64,000 bases of DNA from Sphingobacteriales bacterium 46-32. Lineage in GTDB: Bacteria; Bacteroidota; Bacteroidia; Chitinophagales; Chitinophagaceae. Below, piece after piece: positions 33,894 through 43,369 of this stretch. Under the pieces are notes generated by a model. That model had not been told where the DNA came from. It made no database searches and saw only the letters and a program-made list of their open reading frames with translations. The stretch is taken from contig MKTY01000025.1 of NCBI GenBank assembly GCA_001898485.1, positions 1-64,000 of the forward strand, read 5' to 3'. Numbering within the stretch: position 1 is the first letter of the stretch; every line of letters starts with the position of its first letter. Both the position numbers and the translations under genes were made by a program.

Positions 33894-33921
33894 AATGGTT
33901 TGCAGCTCACTGCAAACCATT
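33894..33921 (-). terminator. Rho-independent terminator of the FKBP gene
   Basis: A 12-bp perfect stem (AATGGTTTGCAG / CTGCAAACCATT) with loop CTCA; on the minus strand it continues into TTTCTTTTC. It is 30 bp beyond the FKBP stop and just upstream of the pepT start. Confidence 0.85.
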
Positions 33922-33951
33922 CACTGTAAATTAACTTTTATAAAATGTGCA

Positions 33952-34407
33952 TTAAGGCACAATGATGAGCGGCGAGCCGCCTATGATTTCTACGAGTTCC
34001 AGATCAAAAACCAGGTCTTTACCAGCCAGCGGATGGTTGGCATCCAGTACAACCACGTCGTCTTTGATTTCCACAATTGTTACCTGAAACTGCTGGCCCT
34101 GGCCGTCAGTCATAACGAGTGGCATACCTATTTCCAGTTCCATATCCTGGGGAAAACGGTCTTTAGGCATATCAATGACCATTTCAGGATTGCGGGGACC
34201 ATAAGCTTCCAGGAAAGGAATGTTGATGGTTTTCTTTTCACCAACGATCATTCCTGTTACACCATCATCAAACCCTTTGATCACCATACCACTTCCCACT
34301 TCAAACTCCAGGGGATCACGACCTTCTGATTTATCAAAAGTTTCACCGGAAGTGAGCTTGCCATGATAGTGCACTTTCACCTTATCGCCACTTTTTACTT
34401 TTTGCAT
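33952..34407 (-). CDS. FKBP-type peptidyl-prolyl isomerase, SlyD-like
   Basis: A 151-residue cytoplasmic prolyl isomerase and chaperone. The FKBP strands VKVHYHGKLTSGETFDKSEGRDPLEFEVGSGMVIKGFDDGVTGM are followed by an IF (insert-in-flap) chaperone domain (GPRNPEMVIDMPKDRFPQDMELEIGMPLVMT...VVVLDANHPLAGKDLVFDLELVEI), the SlyD arrangement. The His-rich metal-binding tail of E. coli SlyD is absent. It is transcribed divergently from namZ and has a terminator of its own. Confidence 0.95.
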   Translation of the reverse strand: MQKVKSGDKVKVHYHGKLTSGETFDKSEGRDPLEFEVGSGMVIKGFDDGVTGMIVGEKKTINIPFLEAYGPRNPEMVIDMPKDRFPQDMELEIGMPLVMTDGQGQQFQVTIVEIKDDVVVLDANHPLAGKDLVFDLELVEIIGGSPLIIVP

Positions 34408-34536
34408 TTTATTCGTTTGATTTTTTAATAAAAAAACAGCCGCAAGTTAGCCAAATTAAGCCACCCTGCCAGTTAAATATTTAACAGCTGCCAAATGCGC
34501 ATTTTACAGTATTTTATGGCCTCAAAAAAGATTATC

Positions 34537-35814
34537 ATGAGGCGTATTGCTCTTGCATGTTTCTCTCTGACTATCATCTTGTTGCTTCAAATCACCGCTT
34601 TTGCTCAGATCATTCCCGGAGCAGCACGGCTCGATGCCTATCTTCCCCTTATAAAAGGAAAAAGGGTGGGGCTTTTTGCCAATCCTACTTCCACCATCGG
34701 ACATACGCATCTTGCAGATACTCTCAAAAAAGCAGGCGTTGACATCACCGTCATTTTCGGACCTGAGCATGGTTTCAGAGGTACGGCAGATGCGGGTGAA
34801 AAGATCGGCAACTACACCGACCCACAAACCGGTATTCCCGTAATATCGCTATATGGAAAAAAGCTCAAACCGGATGCTGCTGATGTGGAAAATGTAGATG
34901 TACTGCTGTTTGACATCCAGGATGTGGGCGTACGTTTCTATACCTATATTTCTTCGCTGCAGCATTTTATGGAAGCGGCTGCCGAACTGAATAAACCCCT
35001 GATCATTCTTGACCGGCCCAATCCCAATGGTCATTATGTAGATGGACCTGTACTCGACATGAAGTATAAATCGTTTGTAGGCATGCAACCCGTACCTGTA
35101 GTATATGGCATGACTATCGGTGAATACGCACAGATGCTGGTTGGACAGCGCTGGCTGCAATTAGCTGCAGGCAGCCCCGCTAATTACCAGGTAGACCCCA
35201 AACCCGAAAAAGCCTGGAAAGAATATGCAGCTGATAAAAAAGGACTCCATCTTATCATCATCCGCTGCGCCAACTATACGCACAAATCGATGTATGTACT
35301 ACCGGTAAAACCTTCACCAAATTTACCCAACATACAATCCATTTACCTGTATCCTTCTACCTGTTTCTTTGAAGGCACTGTGTTAAGCGAAGGCAGGGGA
35401 ACCAGCAAACCCTTCCAGGTTTTTGGTCACCCCTCATTACCAAAAAATCTTTTCTCTTTTACGCCCAACCCCAACGAAGGAGCACGCCAGTCGAAACTGT
35501 ATGGAAAACTTTGCTATGGCTGGGACCTGAGCGGTACTTCGGAAGAAGTACGTGCAAAAGTCAACAACAAAGTGCAACTGCAATGGCTTATAGAAGCCTA
35601 TCGGTTGTTTCCCCAAAAAGACAGTTTTTACATTTTGCCTAAATCAGGCAAAATGGAGGAATCATTTTTCAACAAACTGGCAGGCAATAATGAATTATGG
35701 CAACAGATCAAATCGGGCATGACCGAAGAAGCCATCCGCGCTACCTGGGCACCGGCACTGGATGCATTTAAGAAAATCAGGAAAAAGTATTTGCTCTATC
35801 CTGACTTTGAGTAG
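34537..35814 (+). CDS. namZ: Exo-beta-N-acetylmuramidase NamZ (DUF1343)
   Basis: DUF1343 proteins such as NamZ remove terminal MurNAc from peptidoglycan fragments. From MRRIALAC the product is 425 aa with a signal peptide (about 22 residues). Family motifs include GLFANPTSTIGHTHLADTL, TVIFGPEHGFRGTADAGEKI, YGKKLKPDAADVENVDVLLFDIQDVGVRFYTYISSL, ILDRPNPNGHYVDGPVLD and SEGRGTSKPFQVFGHPSL. The protein is therefore secreted and acts in cell-wall recycling or scavenging. Two ATGs 21 and 42 bp upstream would only add a polar extension before the signal peptide. Confidence 0.92.
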   Translation: MRRIALACFSLTIILLLQITAFAQIIPGAARLDAYLPLIKGKRVGLFANPTSTIGHTHLADTLKKAGVDITVIFGPEHGFRGTADAGEKIGNYTDPQTGIPVISLYGKKLKPDAADVENVDVLLFDIQDVGVRFYTYISSLQHFMEAAAELNKPLIILDRPNPNGHYVDGPVLDMKYKSFVGMQPVPVVYGMTIGEYAQMLVGQRWLQLAAGSPANYQVDPKPEKAWKEYAADKKGLHLIIIRCANYTHKSMYVLPVKPSPNLPNIQSIYLYPSTCFFEGTVLSEGRGTSKPFQVFGHPSLPKNLFSFTPNPNEGARQSKLYGKLCYGWDLSGTSEEVRAKVNNKVQLQWLIEAYRLFPQKDSFYILPKSGKMEESFFNKLAGNNELWQQIKSGMTEEAIRATWAPALDAFKKIRKKYLLYPDFE

Positions 35815-35895
35815 TCGACAGTGGATGATGGATAGTGGATAATAGATTCCCTTCTGTCCACTGTCAACTGTTAACTGTTAACTGTCAACTGTCCC
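35815..35895. repeat. Inverted family A arrays between convergent genes
   Basis: Left array 35816-35847 (CAGTGGA/ATAGTGGAT, partly decayed) follows the namZ TAG; right array 35854-35893 (ACTGTCA/ACTGTTA) follows the regulator gene stop on the other strand. Each reads GACAGT on the sense strand of its own gene. Confidence 0.8.
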
Positions 35896-35903
35896 CTATC
35901 AAC

Positions 35904-36521
35904 TCAAATTATCTGCCACTGGGCAGCCGACCGGATCAGTGCTGCGGTATTTTTTACCTCAAATTTTGCCAGCAAATTTTTTCGGTGTGTATCTACTGTA
36001 GTAACACTGATAAAAAGCTTTTGCGCGATTTCATTATTTGTCAGGCCTTCGGATATCAGCTCCAGTACTTCTTTTTCACGCCTGGTGAGTACCGGCATAC
36101 CGGCTTGCGGAGCCTTGCGTAATGAAAGAGACACTTCATCGCTCAAATAAGTCTTCCCTTTTATAACGGTATTAATAGCTTCCATGATCTCGGCCTGCGT
36201 GGCATTTTTCAATACATATCCCGACGCGCCGTTTTCAATCATTTTCTGAATAAACGTCTGCTGATTAAACGTGCTTAAGCCCACAATAAATACAGATGGA
36301 TATTTCCGTTTCACTTCGAGACACAGTTCGATGCCGCTCCGGTCGGGCAGGTTGATATCCATCAGGATCACATCGGGTTGCTGTTGCCTGAGATAAGCAA
36401 GGCACGAATCGGCCGATGAAGCATGCCCGGCCCACTCTACAGACGGTTCTGCCTGCAGCAGGGAGCGTATGCCCTCAATTACCATGTAGTGATCATCTAC
36501 AACAAATACGCGGGTTGCCAT
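35904..36521 (-). CDS. NarL/LuxR-type response regulator
   Basis: A two-domain regulator of 205 aa from MATRVFVVDDHYMV. The receiver has the acidic pair VVDDH, the phospho-acceptor Asp in VILMDINLPDRSG (near residue 54), Ser/Thr in IVGLSTF and Lys in YVLKNATQ. The C-terminal LuxR HTH is LTRREKEVLELISEGLTNNEIAQKLFISVTTVDTHRKNLL. No kinase is adjacent; the 7TMR-DISM kinase at 3809 is of the right class but 30 kb away. Targets are unknown. Confidence 0.94.
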   Translation of the reverse strand: MATRVFVVDDHYMVIEGIRSLLQAEPSVEWAGHASSADSCLAYLRQQQPDVILMDINLPDRSGIELCLEVKRKYPSVFIVGLSTFNQQTFIQKMIENGASGYVLKNATQAEIMEAINTVIKGKTYLSDEVSLSLRKAPQAGMPVLTRREKEVLELISEGLTNNEIAQKLFISVTTVDTHRKNLLAKFEVKNTAALIRSAAQWQII

Positions 36522-36800
36522 ATTATTACTTTTGTCAGCCCCCCGGAGCCATCCTTCCATTATTTAAATAAAACAGATGGGCCTTTTCCGGATTGTCCTT
36601 TTCGCAATATGCAATAGCATTCAAAAAAATAAACAAAGAGCCCGAATACAAATAAAACAAATAGGCAAAGACGGGACACTCCTCTTTTTTAATGATTTTG
36701 GCACGCCGATCTGAGCAATTGCCCGTCATTCGGACCGTTATCCTTCATGGAAAACGGGTTTTGCTGTCCGAATACGGCTACTGCTTATTGCAGATTGCAA

Positions 36801-36808
36801 TACCTTCG
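36801..36808 (+). promoter_or_regulatory. -7-like box TACCTTCG abutting the fmt start
   Basis: TAnnTTCG variant ending 4 nt before the ATG at 36813; it favours this start over an ATG at 36747. Confidence 0.45.
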
Positions 36809-36812
36809 CAGC

Positions 36813-37823
36813 ATGATTGAGTTTCAGTTGAAAAATAAGGCAACAGGACCGGCCACATTTGACCTTACACTGGCAGGCAAGCGTATCGTATTTATGGGTA
36901 CACCCGAGTTTGCCGTAGCATCGCTCGATGCATTGCGCAAAGCGGGTTTTAATATCGTTGCCGTCGTGACCGCTCCTGATAAGCCGGCAGGTCGTGGCAT
37001 GAAACTCACCCAAAGTGCCGTGAAGCAATATGCGGTGACACACAATATACCCGTGCTGCAACCGGAGAAACTCAGAGACCCCGCTTTTCTGGAGCAGTTA
37101 CGGGCTTTAAAGGCCGATCTGCAGGTAGTAGTGGCTTTTCGGATGCTGCCCGAGGTAGTGTGGGATATGCCTCCGCTGGGCTCTGTAAACCTGCACGGCT
37201 CTCTGCTACCTCAATACCGGGGTGCTGCTCCCATTAACTGGGCCGTCATCAATGGCGAAAAAGAAACAGGTGTAACTACCTTTCAACTGCAACACGAGAT
37301 AGATACGGGAAATATATTGCTGCAGCAATCATTCGCGGTGGGAGAAGATGAAACCGCCGGCGAAGTACATGACCGGATGAAAGAAATAGGAGCCGATGTG
37401 CTGGTGCAAACGGTACGCGGACTGCTCAAAGGCGAGTTGAAAGCCGTAAGTCAGGATAGCGTTGCAACCAGGCTACCTGAATCGGAGCTGCGGCATGCGC
37501 CAAAATTATTTACAGACACCTGTCGCATTGATTTTACGAAGACAACCCGTGAAGTACATAATCTCGTGCGCGGTCTGTCTCCTTTCCCCGGTGCCTTTAC
37601 GCAACTGCATGGCAAAACGCTGAAGATATATCGCAGTCAGCCGGAATCAACCACTCCTGTTCATGCCCCCGGCACAGCCGTTAGCGATGGAAAAAACTGG
37701 CTTAAGTTCGCTACCGCAGACGGTTATCTGCTGGTCAAAGAATTGCAACTGGAAGGAAAAAAGAAAATGGATACAGGCGATTTTCTGCGTGGCTATCACT
37801 GGCCCGATGCAGTAAATCAGTAA
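36813..37823 (+). CDS. fmt: Methionyl-tRNA formyltransferase
   Basis: Formylates initiator Met-tRNA. The product is 336 aa. The core begins KRIVFMGTPEFAVASLDAL (residue about 23), followed by VTAPDKPAGRGMKLTQSAVK, the catalytic LHGSLLPQYRGAAPINWAVI (Asn/His/Asp set with GEKETGVTTFQ) and the OB-fold C-terminal tRNA-binding domain (GLSPFPGAFTQLHGKTLKIY). An N-terminal extension of about 22 residues (MIEFQLKNKATGPATFDLTLAGK) precedes the usual Met. The 3' end overlaps the convergent LysM gene by 7 bp. Confidence 0.95.
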   Translation: MIEFQLKNKATGPATFDLTLAGKRIVFMGTPEFAVASLDALRKAGFNIVAVVTAPDKPAGRGMKLTQSAVKQYAVTHNIPVLQPEKLRDPAFLEQLRALKADLQVVVAFRMLPEVVWDMPPLGSVNLHGSLLPQYRGAAPINWAVINGEKETGVTTFQLQHEIDTGNILLQQSFAVGEDETAGEVHDRMKEIGADVLVQTVRGLLKGELKAVSQDSVATRLPESELRHAPKLFTDTCRIDFTKTTREVHNLVRGLSPFPGAFTQLHGKTLKIYRSQPESTTPVHAPGTAVSDGKNWLKFATADGYLLVKELQLEGKKKMDTGDFLRGYHWPDAVNQ

Positions 37824-38860
37824 TTCACGTTTACAATAAACTTTTCGGTATCGGCTACTCCCAGTGCAGCCGCGGCTGCACTGCTGATGCGTATGTTAAG
37901 CCCCTGATTTTGACGGATACCATTCATTTGTCCCAGCACTTTTGCATACACGGCCTTACTGTTTTCGGGGTTCACTATACGTACAATACTGCCTGTAGGC
38001 ACATTATCGATAAGCAGATAATACTTGGCATCCTGCCAGCCACTGGTAGTTTTAAAAATGCCCGACGTAACGGTCTCATTCTTTGAAGCTGGCTGCTGGC
38101 GAATCTGTTCTTCGAAATAGGGTTTAAAGAAACCGGTGCCATCTGTGGTAGCCGAAGTTGTAACTACTGGTTTTGTGTCTGCCACTTTTTCTGCTTCCTT
38201 ACGTGGCGCAGGAGTTGGTTCCGTTTTTACCACCGGTGGGGCTTCCGGCAAACGCTCCGGTGCTTTTTCGGGTACTTTTTCAGCTGTCTTTTCCACCTCT
38301 TTTGTCACTACAGCCACCTCTTCCTCTTTTTCTTTCACTACTGGTTTGGTTTCCTTTTTGATGGTTTCTTCTGCAGCAGCCGGGCGAGTCTCTTTTACCA
38401 CGGTTTGCGGTACCGGACCACGCGCATGCAGGTACCCCACAATCAGCGGTGACCCGAGGTTGATATTATCGTTATTAAGTTTATTCCATTCTTTGAGATT
38501 ACGAACCGATACTTTATTAAACTGGCTGCTGATCTTACTCAGTCCGTCACCAGCTACTACGATATGATATACGGGGGTGCCGTTATTATCTTTTTGGGTA
38601 AAATTGGAATCGGTAAGCGGAATACGAATTACCTGGCCCAGGTCAAGACCTTTTTCGGAATCCATATTGTTATACGCTGCCAGAAAACGGGGGTGCACAT
38701 TATAAAGACGGCCTACAGAATAGAGACCTTCGCGGGCGGCTACTTTATGTTCGAGGTAAAGGCCTTTTTCGCCCTTTTTCACCATTAACTTTCCTGATTG
38801 CGCCTCCGCACTCATCCATCCAGTCAACAAGAAAACCAGTATCAGTATGAGGTTCTTCAT
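37817..38860 (-). CDS. Secreted LysM-domain protein
   Basis: A 347-residue protein with signal peptide (about 1-20). Two LysM-type modules follow (about 30-80: HKVAAREGLYSVGRLYNVHPRFLAAYN; about 93-145: YHIVVAGDGLSKISSQFNKVSVRNLKEWNKL), then a Lys/Glu/Pro-rich low-complexity linker (about 155-245) and a C-terminal conserved domain with FKTTSGWQDAKYYLLIDNVPTGSIVRIVNP. It is presumably periplasmic and bound to peptidoglycan. The C-terminal domain resembles a double-psi barrel but I could not confirm catalytic residues. Confidence 0.85.
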   Translation of the reverse strand: MKNLILILVFLLTGWMSAEAQSGKLMVKKGEKGLYLEHKVAAREGLYSVGRLYNVHPRFLAAYNNMDSEKGLDLGQVIRIPLTDSNFTQKDNNGTPVYHIVVAGDGLSKISSQFNKVSVRNLKEWNKLNNDNINLGSPLIVGYLHARGPVPQTVVKETRPAAAEETIKKETKPVVKEKEEEVAVVTKEVEKTAEKVPEKAPERLPEAPPVVKTEPTPAPRKEAEKVADTKPVVTTSATTDGTGFFKPYFEEQIRQQPASKNETVTSGIFKTTSGWQDAKYYLLIDNVPTGSIVRIVNPENSKAVYAKVLGQMNGIRQNQGLNIRISSAAAAALGVADTEKFIVNVNY

Positions 38861-38913
38861 GATGATAAAGTTTGAGTTGCAAAAATGTGGGTTTTTGCCC
38901 GCTTAGCCAACAC

Positions 38914-40269
38914 TTATTTATCCTTCAGAATGCGCAACTCCTTCGGGTAATAGTTATTTATCCTGTTTGGCAATACATTGGCCCAGCCCAGTGCCTGCCC
39001 GCTGTAATGCAGCAGGGTCCAGCCACGCTGAGCACCATTTACCTGTATATCTTTTCGCTGCAGATACTGAATAGCCGTTTCGTAATCGAGCTCAACACGC
39101 AATACAGCAGGTTGCACACGGCCGCTGAGCGCCAGCGCATGATCGGGCACCAGTTTATCACGCATCAGTTCCCCCACTCTGATACCTGCATAAAGTACAT
39201 GCAGCTCCTGCAACAGCAATTGCATATCGGCCCGCAGTTGCTGCGGCCAGGCATATACCAGTTGCTGATGTTTTATAAGATCAAAATCCGTTGTATTTAT
39301 CCATGCATTTACCACAGCTTCTTCTTTTTTGCTGGCCACTTCCGGTTTATTTTTTATCCGGCTGTTTACAGTATCCGTACGGCTCCGTTTGCGCAGGCAA
39401 CTGATAAAAAATCCTTCGCCCGCCAGGCGATGCGGCCAGAAACGATAACCCCACGCCTCACCTGTCTGCACTTCTGTGATTCCCCATGCGGGATGCACCT
39501 GCAGGCGCAACCCCTCCAGGCCCATTTCGCCTGTCAGCCATTGCTGAATAGCCTCATCTTCTTCTGGCGAATACGAACAGGTGGAATAGATCAGCACACC
39601 GCCTTCTTTTAATGCCGGCAGTGCATCGGCCAGTATGCGTTGCTGCCGCTGTGCACACAAAGCCACATTAGCCATACTCCACTCCTGTACGGCTTCGGGA
39701 TCGCGTCTGAACAATCCGCTTCCGCTACAGGGTGCATCGGTCACCATTACATCAAAAAAACCACTGAGTTTACCAATTTCCTTCGGATCACTGTTGCTGA
39801 CTACTACATTTGAAGCCCCCCATTTCACGATATTATCCCGCAATACAGCTGCCCGGGCGCGTATCACTTCATTGCTTAATAAAAGGCTGTCGGGAGAAAG
39901 CAACGACTGCAAATGCGTGCTCTTGCCACCGGGAGCAGCACACAGATCAACAACGCGCAGAGGCTGGGAAATGTCTGTAGTCTGAAGCAGGGCCTGCTCC
40001 AGAAACATACTACTGGCTTCCTGCACATAATAACAGCCGGCATGAAAAAAAGGATCGAATGTAAAACTGGGGCGTTCTGCCAGGTAATGTCCGTACCGGC
40101 TCCAGGGCACCGGCTGCAAGGCAGTAGAAAAATGTGGTGCAAACTGGCGGGCAGGATTGAGCCGCACAGAAGTTATCTGCTGCTCATCGGCATGCGTCTG
40201 CACAAAAGCCGCTTCATCAAAGCCAGCCGTATCCTTAATGTTTTCCAGTAATGCGTTTGGAACCTGCAC
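38914..40269 (-). CDS. rRNA cytosine-C5 methyltransferase (RsmF/RsmB-like)
   Basis: SAM-dependent m5C methyltransferase of the NOL1/NOP2/Sun family, 451 aa from GTG 40269. Markers are ASSMFLEQAL, VVDLCAAPGGKSTHL (SAM binding), TDAPCSGSGLFRRDP (first Cys) and IYSTCSYSPEEDE (catalytic Cys). The C-terminal PUA-like extension (VQPAVLRVELDYETAIQYLQRKDI; GWTLLHYSGQALGWANVLPNRINNYYPKELRI) matches RsmF, which modifies 16S rRNA. A GTG start is preferred because a TACCTTTG promoter box ends 3 nt upstream of it; a TTG 6 bp upstream would overlap the box. Confidence 0.92.
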   Translation of the reverse strand: MQVPNALLENIKDTAGFDEAAFVQTHADEQQITSVRLNPARQFAPHFSTALQPVPWSRYGHYLAERPSFTFDPFFHAGCYYVQEASSMFLEQALLQTTDISQPLRVVDLCAAPGGKSTHLQSLLSPDSLLLSNEVIRARAAVLRDNIVKWGASNVVVSNSDPKEIGKLSGFFDVMVTDAPCSGSGLFRRDPEAVQEWSMANVALCAQRQQRILADALPALKEGGVLIYSTCSYSPEEDEAIQQWLTGEMGLEGLRLQVHPAWGITEVQTGEAWGYRFWPHRLAGEGFFISCLRKRSRTDTVNSRIKNKPEVASKKEEAVVNAWINTTDFDLIKHQQLVYAWPQQLRADMQLLLQELHVLYAGIRVGELMRDKLVPDHALALSGRVQPAVLRVELDYETAIQYLQRKDIQVNGAQRGWTLLHYSGQALGWANVLPNRINNYYPKELRILKDK

Positions 40270-40272
40270 GAG

Positions 40273-40280
40273 CAAAGGTA
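40273..40280 (-). promoter_or_regulatory. -7 box TACCTTTG abutting a GTG start
   Basis: Exact TAnnTTTG box ending 3 nt before the GTG at 40269. Confidence 0.55.
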
Positions 40281-40296
40281 AGTCTTAAGTTGTAAG

Positions 40297-40388
40297 TGAG
40301 GTATAGGGCAGAAGGTTAAAGGTTTATGCCCTCTACACCATTTCTATCCCTATTTTCCTACACCCTCTACCCTCCACCTTATACCTTA
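40297..40388. repeat. Decayed family B-like region
   Basis: GAGGTATAGGGCAGAAGG-like units (40297-40325) face CCTCTACCCT and ACCTTATACC units (40360-40388) that run into the pntB stop. Imperfect pairing is possible; degeneracy is high. Confidence 0.5.
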
Positions 40389-41843
40389 CTACAGGTTCTT
40401 GATTTCACTGATCAGGTCCTGTAATACCTTTTTGGCATCGCCAAAAAGCATGGAGGTTTTGGGTTGAAAGAAAAGATCGTTTTCAATACCGGCATAACCG
40501 GGTTTCATACTACGCTTGTTCACGATACATGTTTTAGCCAGTTCCACATCCAGTATGGGCATGCCGTATATGGGAGAAGAAGGATCCGTTTTTGCAGCCG
40601 GATTCACTACATCATTGGCACCCAGCACCAGTACCACATCGGTAGTGGCAAACTCATCATTGGCCTGCTCCATCTCCAGGAGTTTGTCGTAGGGAACATC
40701 GGCCTCAGCCAGCAATACATTCATATGTCCCGGCATACGGCCGGCTACGGGGTGAATGGCATATTTTACATCAACGCCCTTGCTCTCGAGCAATTTCTCG
40801 AGCTCGTGACAGGCATGCTGTGCCTGTGCCACAGCGAGACCATAACCCGGTACAATAAATACTTTATTAGCATAACTCATCACCACCGCTGCATCGCTCA
40901 GTGTAATTTCTTTATAACTGCCCTGCTCTTTGGTACCTCCTCCTTTGGCTGCAGCACCACCTCCGAATGACCCGATCAGCACATTGGCCAGTGAACGGTT
41001 CATGGCCTTACACATGAGTATGGTAAGCAAGGTACCCGCAGCACCTACCAGTATACCACCGGTGAGCATTACTTTATTATCGTAGAGGAAACCACCACAG
41101 GCCGCTGCCACACCGGTAAAGGAGTTGAGCAGCGATATGACCACAGGCATATCGGCGCCTCCAATGGGAAACACAAAGAAAACACCATACAGAAGCGACA
41201 GGGCAAACAGGATGTAGAATACGAGCTGGCTGTTTGCAGGCATCCAGCCCACGAGGTAGGTAGCCAGCGCAACAATAACCAGCAACAAAAGAATATTAAA
41301 AATATGCTGCCCTTTAAATGCAAAGTCTTTGACTTTACCATTCAGTTTGCCCCACGCAATGACAGAGCCGGCAAAAGATACAGAACCGATAATGAGGCCC
41401 AGTACAATGATCAGCAGGTGGCCGGTGCCAAAATCGGGTGCATCATCAAATCCGAGTCCACTCAATGGAGGATACAGTGTCCATCCTGCAGTATGCACCC
41501 AGTGATCAAATTCTACTATAGAGATCAGTGCCGCACAGGCACCGCCCATACCATTAAACAAACTCACCATTTCGGGCATGGCAGTCATCTTTACTTTTTT
41601 GGCCGCCAGTGTGCCGATAATGCCGCCCACAATCAGGCCGCCGAAGATCCAGCCGTAGTTGCCCAGCTTTTGCCCTGCTTCATCTTCATACAGGAAAATA
41701 GTACCTATAATAGCCAGACCCATACCGGCCGCAGCCACCAGGTTGCCCCGGCGGGCAGTAGCCGGGTTTGACAGCATTTTGAGGCCAATAATAAATGTAA
41801 CAGAACCTATCAGATAAATAAGCGTGAGTATGTTTAATTGCAT
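40389..41843 (-). CDS. pntB: NAD(P) transhydrogenase subunit beta
   Basis: Membrane and NADP(H)-binding part of proton-translocating transhydrogenase, which makes NADPH from NADH at the expense of proton motive force. The product is 484 aa: about eight hydrophobic segments in residues 1-270, then domain III with VPGYGLAVAQAQHACHELEKLLESKGVDVKYAIHPVAGRMPGHMNVLLAEADVPYD, LVLGANDVVNPAA and NKRSMKPGYAGIENDLFF. It is the last gene of a three-gene operon. Confidence 0.96.
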   Translation of the reverse strand: MQLNILTLIYLIGSVTFIIGLKMLSNPATARRGNLVAAAGMGLAIIGTIFLYEDEAGQKLGNYGWIFGGLIVGGIIGTLAAKKVKMTAMPEMVSLFNGMGGACAALISIVEFDHWVHTAGWTLYPPLSGLGFDDAPDFGTGHLLIIVLGLIIGSVSFAGSVIAWGKLNGKVKDFAFKGQHIFNILLLLVIVALATYLVGWMPANSQLVFYILFALSLLYGVFFVFPIGGADMPVVISLLNSFTGVAAACGGFLYDNKVMLTGGILVGAAGTLLTILMCKAMNRSLANVLIGSFGGGAAAKGGGTKEQGSYKEITLSDAAVVMSYANKVFIVPGYGLAVAQAQHACHELEKLLESKGVDVKYAIHPVAGRMPGHMNVLLAEADVPYDKLLEMEQANDEFATTDVVLVLGANDVVNPAAKTDPSSPIYGMPILDVELAKTCIVNKRSMKPGYAGIENDLFFQPKTSMLFGDAKKVLQDLISEIKNL

Positions 41844-41903
41844 AGTCCGGTATTTGTAACGAATAAAGCAATGCGGGAAGCGATGACCTGTGGCTGCAAC
41901 TCT

Positions 41904-42218
41904 TTACCCTTTTTTCTTTTTCTTAAACATTTCCAGCATGCGGTCTGTAACCACAAAGCCGCCTACCACATTGAGTGTACCCAGTACCACAGCCAGGAAA
42001 CCCAGTATCAGTGCGAGGTAATTATTTGTCTCCGCTTTACCCATTACGATTATTGCGCCAATGATCACCACACCATGTATAGCATTGGCGCCGCTCATGA
42101 GCGGCGTGTGCAGCACACTGGGCACATGTCCTATTACTTCGATACCCACAAAGATCATCAGGATCACGATGTAGATGATCTGCTGATTGGCGTGAATCCA
42201 TTCCAGTATTGATCCCAT
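41904..42218 (-). CDS. pntAB: NAD(P) transhydrogenase subunit alpha, membrane part
   Basis: A 104-residue protein with three hydrophobic segments (about residues 11-31, 38-58, 64-88), matching PntA domain II as a separate polypeptide (VLHTPLMSGANAIHGVVIIGAI is diagnostic). The split alpha subunit (two genes) is the common bacterial alternative to the fused E. coli form. It lies between pntAA and pntB. Confidence 0.94.
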   Translation of the reverse strand: MGSILEWIHANQQIIYIVILMIFVGIEVIGHVPSVLHTPLMSGANAIHGVVIIGAIIVMGKAETNNYLALILGFLAVVLGTLNVVGGFVVTDRMLEMFKKKKKG

Positions 42219-42256
42219 ACTTTATTATTTGATCGGTTAGAATATTTTATTATAAA

Positions 42257-43369
42257 TCAGGTGGTGGCTTTTACACGTTCATGCACTACTGCGCCATCGT
42301 GCGTAATGCAGGCTCCCTTTACCAGTTCATCATCCCAGTTGAGTTGCAACTGACCATCCTTGCTGATAAGCAGTTGCAAAAAGTTGAGTACATTTTTACC
42401 ATACAGCTTACTGGCATCCGAAGGCATGGTAGCGGGCAGGGCGGAATTGCCTACGATCGTCACCCCTCCGGCCTGTACTGTTTCGTTGTTGCGGGTAAAA
42501 GGCGTATTACCACCGGTAGCGGCGGCAATATCAATGATAACTGAACCATTCCGCATCGAGGCGATCATAGCTTCTGTGATCAGTATGGGTGCTTTTCTGC
42601 CCGGTATCTGTGCCGTTGTAATTACGATATCTGCTTTGGCAATACTTTCAGCAATGCGTTGCTGTTGTTTTTGTTTATACTCCTCAGTTTGCTCTACGGC
42701 ATAACCGCCGGCTTTGGAGGCATCGGCGGCACCTTCTACTTCCACAAATTTGGCTCCCAGGCTCATCACTTCTTCTTTTACTGCGGGGCGGGTATCAAAT
42801 ACTTCTACTACTGCGCCAAGACGGCGTGCAGTAGCAATAGCCTGCAGACCGGCTACACCGGCTCCGAGTATCAGTATTTTGGCCGGGGCGATACTTCCGG
42901 CTGCGGTCATAAACATGGGAAAATATCGGCCATATACATTAGCAGCAGTCAATACCGCCTTATAACCGGCTATATTAGCCTGCGAGCTAAGCACATCCAT
43001 GGCCTGTGCACGGGTGGTACGTGGCAGCATGTCGAGCGAAAACACGGTATGTCTCTGTGCCGCCCATTGCTGCATGTCTTCCACTGCGTATAATGGCTGA
43101 TATACTCCTATAAAAACGATACCGGCACGTGCCGGTCTAAGAGCTGGTTGATGAATACCCAGGATAATATCAGCTTCGGCAGCTATTATTGATGCATCGG
43201 CCAGTTTTGCGCCCGCTTTTTCATATTCACTATCGCTGCAAAATGCTTTTTCACCGGCACCTTTTTCCACCAGCACGGTGATTCCTTTTTTGGTCAGCGT
43301 AGCCACCGCTTCTGCCAGCAGCGATACACGGGTTTCGGAAGATGGCTCTTTGAGAACAGCTATGATCAT
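42257..43369 (-). CDS. pntAA: NAD(P) transhydrogenase subunit alpha, NAD-binding part
   Basis: A 370-residue soluble NAD(H)-binding domain I, related to alanine dehydrogenase: IIAVLKEPSSETRVSLLAEAVATL, KILILGAGVAGLQAIATARRLGAVVEVFD, EEVMSLGAKFVE and SVIIDIAAATGGN. First gene of pntAA-pntAB-pntB (gaps 38 and 60 bp). Confidence 0.95.
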   Translation of the reverse strand: MIIAVLKEPSSETRVSLLAEAVATLTKKGITVLVEKGAGEKAFCSDSEYEKAGAKLADASIIAAEADIILGIHQPALRPARAGIVFIGVYQPLYAVEDMQQWAAQRHTVFSLDMLPRTTRAQAMDVLSSQANIAGYKAVLTAANVYGRYFPMFMTAAGSIAPAKILILGAGVAGLQAIATARRLGAVVEVFDTRPAVKEEVMSLGAKFVEVEGAADASKAGGYAVEQTEEYKQKQQQRIAESIAKADIVITTAQIPGRKAPILITEAMIASMRNGSVIIDIAAATGGNTPFTRNNETVQAGGVTIVGNSALPATMPSDASKLYGKNVLNFLQLLISKDGQLQLNWDDELVKGACITHDGAVVHERVKATT

